Below, in pieces: positions 41,171-49,166 of a stretch of DNA of 64,000 nt. Numbering within the stretch: the stretch's first letter is position 1; every line of letters starts with the position of its first letter. This DNA comes from JAAYCI01 sp031548875 (GTDB lineage Bacteria; Bacillota; Clostridia; Oscillospirales; Ruminococcaceae). A program made the position numbers and the translations under genes. The stretch lies in assembly GCA_031548875.1 (NCBI GenBank), contig JAVBQQ010000004.1, positions 4,220 to 68,219 of the forward strand, written 5' to 3'. The notes under the pieces were generated by a model that saw only the letters and a list, made by a program, of their open reading frames with translations, ran no database searches and was not told the origin of the DNA.

Positions 41171-41828
41171 AGCCTCTTTTTACGATACGGAAAGGGCGGC
41201 GGATGTCGCGCCGGCCCTGCGCCCGGGCGGCCTGCACACCACCGCATGGGCGCTGGATGCCTGCGGCCTGCACACGGGGGCGTGCCTTCTGGACGTGGGC
41301 TGTGGGGCGGGCGCCACCCTGCGGTTTTTGCGCGGGCGGGGGTATGCCTGCCGGGGGGTGGACGTATCCGACAGCATGTTGGCTGCGGCGGCGTCTGGTG
41401 GCGCGGAAGTGCAGAAGGCTTCGGCGTCTGCGCTGCCGTTTGGGGAGGGGCTTTTTGATGGCGTCCTGTTCGAGTGCAGCCTTTCGGCCATGCAAGATCG
41501 GGACGGCGCGCTGGGCGAAGCGTGCCGCGTGCTGAAGCCGGGCGGTTTTCTCCTCCTGTGCGACCTTTTTGCGCCGGGTCCGGGTGCGCATGTGGGATGG
41601 CCCGCGCCCGGCCCGCTGGACAGCTCCCTGCTTTTTTTGGAAAGAACCGGCTTTCGGCTGCTTTGCCGACAGGATTTTACGCGGGAGATGAGGGCGTTCT
41701 ACGCGCAGATGGTTTTTTCGCTGGGCGAAGCAGAGGCCCGGCAGGCTTTTTGGGGCGGATGCGCAGAGGGCTTTGAGGGTAAGGATATCTGTTATCTCGC
41801 GCTGGTGTGCGGGAGGGACGATAGATGA
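41130..41828 (+). CDS. trsM: SAM-dependent methyltransferase TrsM-like (DVU_1556-like)
   Basis: This 232-aa class I methyltransferase has motif I LLDVGCGAGATLRFL, a GVDVSDSML motif II and a CRVLKPGGFLLLCDLF post-motif. It overlaps the TrsS-like gene by 41 nt and the ligase gene by 4 nt, so the three are translationally coupled. ATG 41130 has no good ribosome site; TTG 41145 is a possible alternative. A methyltransferase directly after TrsS is the conserved order that I recall. Together the pair may methylate or build a small molecule for the Mo enzyme; the substrate is unknown. Confidence 0.8.
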   Translation: MEQGFLRDERNCAEASFYDTERAADVAPALRPGGLHTTAWALDACGLHTGACLLDVGCGAGATLRFLRGRGYACRGVDVSDSMLAAAASGGAEVQKASASALPFGEGLFDGVLFECSLSAMQDRDGALGEACRVLKPGGFLLLCDLFAPGPGAHVGWPAPGPLDSSLLFLERTGFRLLCRQDFTREMRAFYAQMVFSLGEAEARQAFWGGCAEGFEGKDICYLALVCGRDDR

Positions 41829-43126
41829 AAAAAACGACATTAGACGGTTGGATAGATGCAACAATTGGCCCCGGCACGACGCTGGAGGAGTACCAGCTGC
41901 GCATGCTGCGGAAGACGCTGGCGCTGGTGCGGCGGCACAGCCGCTATGGGGCGGAGAAGTTTGCGGCCGTCTCGCCCGAAGAGATACACACCCTGGCCGA
42001 TGTGCATAAGCTGCCCTTCACCACGGCGAAAGAGGTGGCCGAATACGGGCAGGGAATGCTTTGCGTGGGCGGCCGGGAGATCCACCGTATCGTGACCATC
42101 CCCACCTCGGGCACATCGGGTGCGGCCAAGCGGTTGTTTTTTACACAGGAAGACCAGGAATTGACCCGGGATTTCTTCCACCACGGTATGCTGAACCTGA
42201 CGGGGCCGGGCGGGCGGGTACTCGTCCTGCTGCCCTGCGACACGCCCGGCAACACCGGCGCGCTGTTGTGCGAGGCGCTGGGGCGCGTCCCTGCCGAAGC
42301 GCTTCCATTCGGTATCGTGACAGCCGAGAACGCGGATGAAGCGGAAGCGCTGCTGCTGGAGAGTGAAGCGGATGCGATCGTAGGCATTCCCACGCAGCTG
42401 CTGTGGTTGGCTGGCGGGCCGCTGGCGGGCTGCATCCGGAGGGCGGGCAGGCTGAAAAGTGCGCTGTTGGCCACCGATCATGTGCCCGCCCCGCTTGCAA
42501 AGCGCATCGAACAGGCGTGGGGGTGCAGGGTGTTCGAGCACTACGGCCTGACAGAGAGCGGCCTGGGCGGCGGAGTGAGCTGCGAGGCACAGGGCGGCTA
42601 TCACCTGCGCGAGGCGGACCTGCTGGTCGAAATAGTGGATGCAGAAACGGGCCAGCCACTGCCCGACGGGCAGGAGGGGGAGGTGGTGTTCACCACGCTC
42701 ACCCGCAGGGCCATGCCGCTCATCCGCTACCGCACAGGCGACCGGGCGTGTTTTTCGCTGCGGCCCTGCGCCTGCGGCAGTTCCCTGCGCACCCTGTGCA
42801 GGGTGGAGGGCCGCAGCCGGGAAACAGCCCAACTGCCCGGCGGCATTTCGCTTTCGCTGGCGCAGCTGGATGAGATCCTGTTCGCTGTGCCCGGTCTTGT
42901 GGATTATAGCCCCGCCCTGCGGCGGGGCCCGGGCGGCGATGGGCTATCCATTGCGTACACGGCGGGCCGGGGCGCAATGGATAGCGCCATACGGGCAGGG
43001 ATACAAGAAGCGCTCGAAGGGAGCTTTCTGGGGCCACTCATCGCCGCCGGGTGCGTCCTCGACATCCGGCCCGGCTACCGGCGCGCTGAGGACGGCAGGG
43101 CGCTGCACAAAAGAACCTGGGAATGA
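41825..43126 (+). CDS. PaaK-like AMP-forming ligase (DVU_1553-like)
   Basis: This 433-aa adenylate-forming enzyme resembles phenylacetate-CoA ligase and coenzyme F390 synthetase. The AMP-binding P-loop is IPTSGTSGAAKR, then FEHYGLTES (adenine-binding A5 motif) and YRTGDRACF (hinge/ribose-binding Asp). It starts with ATG overlapping the methyltransferase stop (ATGA). In this position Desulfovibrio has the DVU_1553 family AMP-dependent ligase. It should activate a carboxylate as an acyl-adenylate, possibly a precursor attached to a cofactor or protein by the neighbouring enzymes. The small size and setting argue against a catabolic CoA ligase. Confidence 0.85.
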   Translation: MKKTTLDGWIDATIGPGTTLEEYQLRMLRKTLALVRRHSRYGAEKFAAVSPEEIHTLADVHKLPFTTAKEVAEYGQGMLCVGGREIHRIVTIPTSGTSGAAKRLFFTQEDQELTRDFFHHGMLNLTGPGGRVLVLLPCDTPGNTGALLCEALGRVPAEALPFGIVTAENADEAEALLLESEADAIVGIPTQLLWLAGGPLAGCIRRAGRLKSALLATDHVPAPLAKRIEQAWGCRVFEHYGLTESGLGGGVSCEAQGGYHLREADLLVEIVDAETGQPLPDGQEGEVVFTTLTRRAMPLIRYRTGDRACFSLRPCACGSSLRTLCRVEGRSRETAQLPGGISLSLAQLDEILFAVPGLVDYSPALRRGPGGDGLSIAYTAGRGAMDSAIRAGIQEALEGSFLGPLIAAGCVLDIRPGYRRAEDGRALHKRTWE

Positions 43127-43136
43127 GGCATCAAGT

Positions 43137-44177
43137 TTGAAGACATTTTTTGAAAACGTACTGGCCGCGCTGCGCGGCGATGAAAGTGTGGTGCTCGCGT
43201 CGGTGGCGAAGCGGACGGGTTCCGCCCCGCGCGACGTGGATGCGTGGATGATGGTGCATGCAGACGGCCGCGTGACGGGCACCATTGGCGGCGGCAGCAT
43301 GGAGGCCATGGCCATCGAAGAGGGGGGCCGCCTTTTGGCGGCGGGCGCCTCGCAGATAAAAAAATACGCGCTCTCGGCGGCCGAAGCGGCCGGCACGGGC
43401 ATGATATGCGGCGGTGAGGTGCTGGTGTGCTTTGTGCACCTGGCCGCGGGAGATACGCAGAACATCGAGCTGATGGAGCGGGTCGTGGCCTGCCAGCGGG
43501 GCGTCGAGCGCGCCTGGCTGGTGGCAAGGGTGACGGACGCGGGCGAAGGGCGGTTGTTCGTGTGCGCAGAGGGAGAAGGGGCGGTGACCGCCTTTCCCGA
43601 CGAGGGTGCTGCGGTACCGGCGATGCAGGAACTGTGCGGCTCACCGCAGGGCACGTCCATCCGCAGGGGGGACGCGACCTACACCGTAGAGCTCATCCCG
43701 GGTGTGGACAGAGCGTTTGTTTTTGGCGGCGGCCACATCAGCAAGGCGCTGGTGCCCATCCTGGGCAGTGTGGGTTTCCGCGTGACGGTGGTGGACGACC
43801 GCTCGGCGTTTGCAAACCCCGAGCGCTTTCCCACGGCCGACGAATGCCTTGTGGGCTTTGGCGAGGAACTGTTTGCGGGTTTGGGGTTTTGCGCGCAGAG
43901 CTATGTCGTCATCGTGACGCGCGGCCACCTTTCGGACAAAGAGGTGTTGCAGTATACGCTGAAATACGGCAAAGACGCCGCCTACATCGGCATGATCGGC
44001 AGCAGGGCAAAACGGGAAGCCACCTACGCGGCACTGGAAGCGGAGGGCGTCTCGCGCGACCTTCTGGCGGGCGTGCACTCGCCCATCGGCCTGCCCATTG
44101 GCGCGCGCACGCCGGAGGAGATCGCCGTCTGCATCGCGGCCGAGATGATACAGGTGCGGGCGGGGCGGTCAACATAA
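43137..44177 (+). CDS. XdhC-family molybdenum-cofactor maturation protein
   Basis: This 346-aa protein has the two XdhC parts. The N-terminal XdhC/CoxI domain contains TGSAPRDVDAWMMV and TGTIGGGSMEAMAIEE. The C-terminal Rossmann domain contains VFVFGGGHISKALVPIL and IGMIGSRAKREATYAAL. XdhC binds molybdenum cofactor, protects it during sulfuration and delivers it to xanthine-dehydrogenase-type enzymes, which fits the Mo-hydroxylase at the head of the island. The start is TTG at 43137 with GAGG 8 nt upstream, directly after the ligase gene. It is the last gene before a strong convergent terminator. Confidence 0.9.
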   Translation: MKTFFENVLAALRGDESVVLASVAKRTGSAPRDVDAWMMVHADGRVTGTIGGGSMEAMAIEEGGRLLAAGASQIKKYALSAAEAAGTGMICGGEVLVCFVHLAAGDTQNIELMERVVACQRGVERAWLVARVTDAGEGRLFVCAEGEGAVTAFPDEGAAVPAMQELCGSPQGTSIRRGDATYTVELIPGVDRAFVFGGGHISKALVPILGSVGFRVTVVDDRSAFANPERFPTADECLVGFGEELFAGLGFCAQSYVVIVTRGHLSDKEVLQYTLKYGKDAAYIGMIGSRAKREATYAALEAEGVSRDLLAGVHSPIGLPIGARTPEEIAVCIAAEMIQVRAGRST

Positions 44178-44200
44178 AAAGGCATAAAACAGCACAAACA

Positions 44201-44236
44201 AACCCCCCGTCGGGCCGTATGGCCTGCCGGGGGGTT
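44201..44236. terminator. Convergent bidirectional terminator
   Basis: Outer 9-nt arms (44201-44209 and 44228-44236, AACCCCCCG and complement) enclose an inner GC stem with a GTAT loop. It lies between the XdhC gene and the convergent binding-protein gene. Confidence 0.8.
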
Positions 44237-44273
44237 CCTGTTCAGGAAAAGCAAAACATTTGTTGGATATCGC

Positions 44274-45638
44274 TTACGCGTCGTTCGCGTGCAGTTCGTT
44301 GTACTCTTCGGTGGTCACAGGGGTCCACTCGCTGTACTTGGCAAAGTCGAGGGTGGCATCGTAGTACTCGTCCACGTTGTCCGCCGTGATGCACATGGTG
44401 GGCGTGAAGGAGTTGGCAGGCATGTCGTTGGCGTCAAACTCGCCCGAGAAGATGCCATGGATGAGATCCACAGCGCCCTTGCCGTTGTAGTAGGGGATGT
44501 TGGTGGCAGTAGCCATCACTTCGCCGCTCTTGATGTAGTCCAGCGCTTCGCGGGTGCCGTCGGCGCAGGTGACAACCTTCAGGGATTCGCCGGGGGTCAG
44601 GCTGTGCTGCTTGATCTCCTGGATGACGCCGGGCAGCTGGCTGTCCATCTCGACGATGAGCAGGTCCATGTCCTGGTGGGCGGTGAGCAGGTCGGAAGAT
44701 GCCTTCTGGCCGGCAGCGGCATCGGTGCCGTCGCCCACGCCAACGCCCACAAAGTTCAGGCCCTGGTCAGAGATATCCAGCTTGCCTTTGTTCTTCAGTT
44801 CCAGCCAGTAGTTGTAGCCTTCGAGGATGGCGTCGTACTTGCTCTCGTAGGGCTTGCCGTCCATCTCCGCCTTCTGGTACAGGTAGCCGGAGATCCAGCC
44901 GCAGGGGCGGCTGTTCGAGTCGGCATCGCTCATCTTGGAGATGGTCATGCCCACGGTGAGCACTTCGCCGGGTTTGTACAGCTCTTCGGCGCAGGAGATG
45001 CCCACCTGGAAGCCGGACTCGTTACTGCCGGACAGCAGGGTGGTCACCATCTGGTAATCGTCGTTGGCGGCTGTGGGGCCGGTGACGACGACAGGGATAC
45101 CGGCCTCCACGCAGCGGGCGATGTCCGCGGTGCTGGAGTGCAGGTCAACGGCGTTCAGCACGATGGCGTCCACCTTCTGGGTGATAAAGGTGTCGATCTG
45201 GGTCTGCTGCAGGGCCAGGTCGAAGTTGGCGTTCTGCTCGATGAGCGTGTAGCCATAGTCTTCAGCGGCCTGTTTGGCAGAATCCATCATGCCAACGAAG
45301 AAGGTGCTGCCCAAGCTGGCCGCGGCCCAGCCGATGGTCACATCGTCTTTGGGCTCCACGGGCAGGGCTTTTTGCACGTCGGCGCGGCTGTCCAGATGGG
45401 TGGGCTGCACGCCCGACAGGGGAAGGATGTCTTCCATCTGCATCAGCTGCTCGTAGGAAGAGAGTTCGCTGCCGCTCGCAGCGGAGGTGTCGCCGCCGGT
45501 GGACGCAGCGCCGCTGCCACTGGTGGCCGCAGGTGTGCTGCCGCTAGCGGCGCCACTGCCGCCGCCCGAACCGCCACAAGCGGCCAGGGGAAGGGCTGCC
45601 ATTGCCAGAACGATGATACATGCCAGAAGTTTTTTCAT
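44274..45638 (-). CDS. Sugar-type ABC substrate-binding lipoprotein, paralog A
   Basis: This 454-aa lipoprotein has a signal peptide ending in LAAC (C21) and a Gly/Ser/Ala-rich linker, then a periplasmic-binding-protein type 1 domain (RbsB-like). Recognisable parts are VTIGWAAASLGSTFFVGMMD, ALQQTQIDTFITQKVDAIVLNAVD and TCADGTREALDYIKSGEV. Like paralog B (46620) it is larger than ribose-binding proteins (about 300 aa), with the extra length near the N-terminus and in a middle insertion (GWISGYLYQKAEMDGKPYE). It lies downstream of an SDR and paralog B; the transporter genes at 48171 and 49153 probably serve both. The substrate is unknown, likely a sugar or polyol. Confidence 0.88.
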   Translation of the reverse strand: MKKLLACIIVLAMAALPLAACGGSGGGSGAASGSTPAATSGSGAASTGGDTSAASGSELSSYEQLMQMEDILPLSGVQPTHLDSRADVQKALPVEPKDDVTIGWAAASLGSTFFVGMMDSAKQAAEDYGYTLIEQNANFDLALQQTQIDTFITQKVDAIVLNAVDLHSSTADIARCVEAGIPVVVTGPTAANDDYQMVTTLLSGSNESGFQVGISCAEELYKPGEVLTVGMTISKMSDADSNSRPCGWISGYLYQKAEMDGKPYESKYDAILEGYNYWLELKNKGKLDISDQGLNFVGVGVGDGTDAAAGQKASSDLLTAHQDMDLLIVEMDSQLPGVIQEIKQHSLTPGESLKVVTCADGTREALDYIKSGEVMATATNIPYYNGKGAVDLIHGIFSGEFDANDMPANSFTPTMCITADNVDEYYDATLDFAKYSEWTPVTTEEYNELHANDA

Positions 45639-45733
45639 TCGGATCCTCCTTTTTCATAAGCAAATCGCTTATCTGTGCGTATAACTCACGGCGCCGGATG
45701 GCACCGTGCTGTTACCTGATTTGCCGCCCGCCG

Positions 45734-46528
45734 CTAGACCAGTAGCTGGTATCCGCCGTCGATGGTGAATACCGACCCGGTGATCTGCGCGGCTGCGGGC
45801 GATGCGAGGAAAACGGCGAGGGCGCCCACCTCGATGGGTTCGCCAAAACGCCGCACCGGCATCTTGTTGATGATATACTCGAAAGCGTCTTCGGGGATGA
45901 ATTTGGACAGCTCGGTGTTGGTGAAGCCGGGGGCGATGGCGTTGACACGCACATCATACTTGCCAAGCTCTGTGGCCATACAGTGGGTAAAGTGGTTCTC
46001 GGCGGCCTTGGAGCTGGAATAGGGAGACATGGCCTGTGTTCTGACAACGATGTCGGCGGCATTGGAGGTGACGTTGATGATGCAACCGCCCCTGCCGCCA
46101 TCCCGCAGGCGCTTGCCCACCTCGTAGGTCATATGTACGGTGCCGTTCAGGTTCGTGTTGATGACGTTGTACCAATCGGTCAGGTTCTCGTCCATGTCCA
46201 ACAGTTCGCTCACACAGGAGATGCCCGCATTGTTCACAAGGATATCGAAGGAGCCGAAGGCGTCGTATGCTTCGGCAACCACCCTGCGCACGCTGGAAAT
46301 GTCTGAGATATCCCCGGAAAAGCTGGCGTATTTGCCGCCAAAAGGCGCTAGTTCGGCCAACGTTTCCTGGGCTTTGGCGGTGTCGCGGCAGATGATGGCG
46401 ACATTGGCGCCGTTTTCGGCCATGGCCAGGGCGATACCTTTGCCCAGCCCCCGGTTGCCGCCGGTGATGAGGGCGTTTTTACCCGCGAGGCTGAACGCCT
46501 CTTTCATGGAAGTGATAGGTGTGATCAT
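45734..46528 (-). CDS. SDR-family dehydrogenase
   Basis: This 264-aa short-chain dehydrogenase has the NAD(P)-binding turn ITGGNRGLGKGIALAM, NNAGISC, the catalytic Ser in NVTSNAAD and YSSSKAA with the YxxxK pair, then the C-terminal GSVFTIDGGYQLLV. ATG 46528 follows GAGGAG. It lies between two paralogous binding-protein genes, so it probably acts on the imported sugar or polyol, oxidising or reducing a hydroxyl. A related SDR at 56846 lies in the neighbouring catabolic operon. The substrate cannot be named. Confidence 0.9.
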   Translation of the reverse strand: MITPITSMKEAFSLAGKNALITGGNRGLGKGIALAMAENGANVAIICRDTAKAQETLAELAPFGGKYASFSGDISDISSVRRVVAEAYDAFGSFDILVNNAGISCVSELLDMDENLTDWYNVINTNLNGTVHMTYEVGKRLRDGGRGGCIINVTSNAADIVVRTQAMSPYSSSKAAENHFTHCMATELGKYDVRVNAIAPGFTNTELSKFIPEDAFEYIINKMPVRRFGEPIEVGALAVFLASPAAAQITGSVFTIDGGYQLLV

Positions 46529-46619
46529 AATCGCCGCTCCTCTCTGTTGGGCGAGGGGCATGCAGGGCCTTACAAATCTTCCAGGTGGACGCCCTGCATG
46601 CAAAGCTCGCGGAATGAGC

Positions 46620-47984
46620 TCAGTCGTTTGCGTGGGCTGTGTTGTACTCGTCGGTGGTCATGGGTTCCCACGGGATATACTTGGCGAAGGGCTGGCCCTC
46701 CACGTAGTATTCGTCCACATTGCCCGCGTTGACGCACTGGGTGGGTGTGATGGAGTTGGCGGGCATGTCGTTCTGCTCTGCGCCACCGGTGGTAAAGATC
46801 TTGTGGATAAGTTCCACGGCCACGCGGCCGGGATATTCTGGGGCGTTGGTGGCGGTGGCCATCAGCTCGCCGCTCTTGATATAATCCAGGCTCTCGATGG
46901 TGGCGTCGGCGCAGGTGACGATCTTCAGGTCTTCGCCGGGGGTGAGGCCGTGCTGTTTGATCTCCTGGTACACGCCGGGCAGCTGGCTGTCCATCTCCAC
47001 GACAAGCAGGTCCATGTCGGGATGGGCGGTCAACAGGTCGGAAGAGGCTTTTTGGCCCGCGGCGGCATCGGTGCCGTCGCCCATGCCCACGCCCACGAAG
47101 TTGACACCCTTGTCGGACGCGTCCACCTTGCCTTTGGCTTTTAGCTCCACCCAGATGTTGTAGCCGTCGAGGTAGGCGTCATAGATGCTGTCGTAGGGGT
47201 TGCCGGCCATCTCGGCCGCCTGGTACAGGTAGCCGCTGATCCAGCCGCAGGGGCGGCTGTTGGAGAAGCCGTCGCTGATCTTGGAGACGGTCATGCCTAC
47301 CTGTAGCACCTCGCCGTCCTTGTACAGTTCTTCGGCGGTGTATTTGCCCACCTCGAAGCCGGCGTCGTTGCAACCGGAGAGGAAGTTGGTGACGATCTCG
47401 TAATCGTCGTACGCGGCGGTGGGGCCGGTGACGATGACCGGGATGCCGGCCTCCACGCAGCGGTTGATGTCATTTGTGCTGGAGTAGAGGTCCACGGCGT
47501 TCAGCACGATGGCGTCTACGCCCTGGGTGATGAACGTATCCACGTGGGTGCTTTGCAGCGCCAGGTCGAAGTTTGCGTTCTGCTCGATGAACTTGTAGCC
47601 GTACTCTTCGGCGGCATCCCGCGCCGAGCCCACCATGGCCTCGAAATAGGTGCTGCCCATGCTGGCGCCGGCCCAGCCAATGGTCACGTCGTCCTTGGGT
47701 TCAACAGGCAGGGCTTTTTTTACGTCTGCCCGGCTGTCCAGATGGGAGGGGGCAAGGCTGGCAAGCGGCAGGACGTCTTCCATGGCCATCAGCTGGTCGT
47801 AGGCCGAAAGATCTGAGCCCGCCGCATCACTCTGGGCGGCGGAAGAGCCTGTGCCGCTTGTGGCGGTGGAGGCGGGGGTGCTGGCAGCCGGTGTAGAAGC
47901 GCTGCCGCCGGAGTTGCCGCTACAGGCGGCCAGGGGAAGGGTGATAAGTGCCAGTGCGAGGATACATGCCAATAGCCTTTTCAT
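46620..47984 (-). CDS. Sugar-type ABC substrate-binding lipoprotein, paralog B
   Basis: This protein is also 454 aa and is highly similar to paralog A: lipobox LPLAAC with C21, VTIGWAGASMGSTYFEAMVG, ALQSTHVDTFITQGVDAIVLN, SNSRPCGWISGYLYQAAEM, and TCADATIESLDYIKSGEL. The start is ATG 47984 with GGAGGG upstream; a long reading further upstream has no signal-peptide character. It lies directly downstream of the permease gene. Two near-identical receptors around one permease/ATPase pair suggest two related ligands or two affinities. Confidence 0.88.
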   Translation of the reverse strand: MKRLLACILALALITLPLAACSGNSGGSASTPAASTPASTATSGTGSSAAQSDAAGSDLSAYDQLMAMEDVLPLASLAPSHLDSRADVKKALPVEPKDDVTIGWAGASMGSTYFEAMVGSARDAAEEYGYKFIEQNANFDLALQSTHVDTFITQGVDAIVLNAVDLYSSTNDINRCVEAGIPVIVTGPTAAYDDYEIVTNFLSGCNDAGFEVGKYTAEELYKDGEVLQVGMTVSKISDGFSNSRPCGWISGYLYQAAEMAGNPYDSIYDAYLDGYNIWVELKAKGKVDASDKGVNFVGVGMGDGTDAAAGQKASSDLLTAHPDMDLLVVEMDSQLPGVYQEIKQHGLTPGEDLKIVTCADATIESLDYIKSGELMATATNAPEYPGRVAVELIHKIFTTGGAEQNDMPANSITPTQCVNAGNVDEYYVEGQPFAKYIPWEPMTTDEYNTAHAND

Positions 47985-48170
47985 TGTTTTTCCCTCCTGC
48001 TTGTGTTCGAAAATGCCTGTGTGATAAGAGAAACTGCCAAACGGACACCGCCGCATTCGAGGATATCCAGTTTGGCTGTTTCTTTCATTTTGAGGAACGG
48101 CTTCCTGTGGCGCCCCTGGTATGATTATGTTGCATGGAGCCACTTTGTGATGTTGACAGAGCGCTTATCC

Positions 48171-49166
48171 TCAGGCCTTGCGGCTGGTGAAGCTCTTGAG
48201 GAGGACGGCCAGCACGATGACCACGGCCTTGACGACCATCTGCGGGTACACCGGCAGGGAGATCAGGTTCATCAGGTTGATGATGAGCGCGATGACGAAG
48301 ACGCCGACGACGGTCATGGGCACGTTGCCCTCGCCGCCCTTGAGACTACAGCCGCCAATGACGACGCCCGCGATCGTGTTCATGTTGTAGTCCACCCCAG
48401 CGGTATTGGCCGAGGCGCTGCCGCTGCGCGCGGTGATGATGACGCCGGCGATGCCGCACAAAAGGCCGCAGATGGCGTACACCCAGAAGATGTATTTCTT
48501 GCTGTTGATGCCGGCCAGCTGGACAGCTTCCTCGTTGCTGCCGGTGGCCATGACGAGACGGCCAAAGGAGGTGAAATGCATGACGAGACCGAAGATGATG
48601 ACGACGGCGATCATGATGTACACCTGGTAGGGGATGTGCAGCACGGGGTCGGCCTTTTCGGCGAAGGCCACGAAGCCGGCCACCGATTCATGTTTGCGGT
48701 CCAACAGGATGGTGTTGCCGTTCGTGATGATCCAGGCCATGCCCTCGCCGGCGTACATCATGGCCAGCGTGGAGATGAAGGGCGGCATCTTGAGCTTGGC
48801 GACCATGAAGCCGTTCAGCACGCCCATAAGGAAGCCGGCGCCCACACCGATGAGAATGGAAAGGACAAGGCCGCCGGGTGTTTCCTGCAAGCCCCATTTT
48901 TGCAGGGCGTGGGCCACCATGATAGAGCCGATGGCCGCGATGGAGGAAACGGAGAGGTCGATACCGCCGGTGAGCATGACCATCAGCATGCCGATGGCGA
49001 TGATCATGTAGGTGGACTGCTGGCGGAGGATGTTGAGCAGGTTGCCCGAGGTGAGAAAGTTGGGCGAGAGGATGGTGGCCACAACGAAGAGTGCCACCAA
49101 CAGGACCACGGCGTTGTATTTGATCGTCGTGCGCCCTACCTTTTGCAATGTACTAGTCTGCGTCAT
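48171..49166 (-). CDS. Ribose-type ABC transporter permease (RbsC-like)
   Basis: This 331-aa integral membrane protein has the RbsC signature segments: NLLNILRQQSTYMIIAIGML, LTGGIDLSVSSIAAIGS, and the ATPase-contact loop MATGSNEEAVQLAGINSKK. The C-terminal part has the usual GSASANTAGVDYNMNTIAGVVIGG motif. It overlaps the upstream ATPase gene by 14 nt, so translation is coupled. With the ATPase (49153) and the binding proteins (46620 and 44274) it forms a CUT2-class sugar importer. Only one permease gene is present, so it would act as a homodimer. Confidence 0.93.
   Translation of the reverse strand: MTQTSTLQKVGRTTIKYNAVVLLVALFVVATILSPNFLTSGNLLNILRQQSTYMIIAIGMLMVMLTGGIDLSVSSIAAIGSIMVAHALQKWGLQETPGGLVLSILIGVGAGFLMGVLNGFMVAKLKMPPFISTLAMMYAGEGMAWIITNGNTILLDRKHESVAGFVAFAEKADPVLHIPYQVYIMIAVVIIFGLVMHFTSFGRLVMATGSNEEAVQLAGINSKKYIFWVYAICGLLCGIAGVIITARSGSASANTAGVDYNMNTIAGVVIGGCSLKGGEGNVPMTVVGVFVIALIINLMNLISLPVYPQMVVKAVVIVLAVLLKSFTSRKA

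Noticed and set aside
44274..47984. Paralogous binding-protein genes as an assembly duplication
   Set aside because: They are similar but clearly diverged along their whole length and separated by a distinct SDR gene, so they look like true paralogs.
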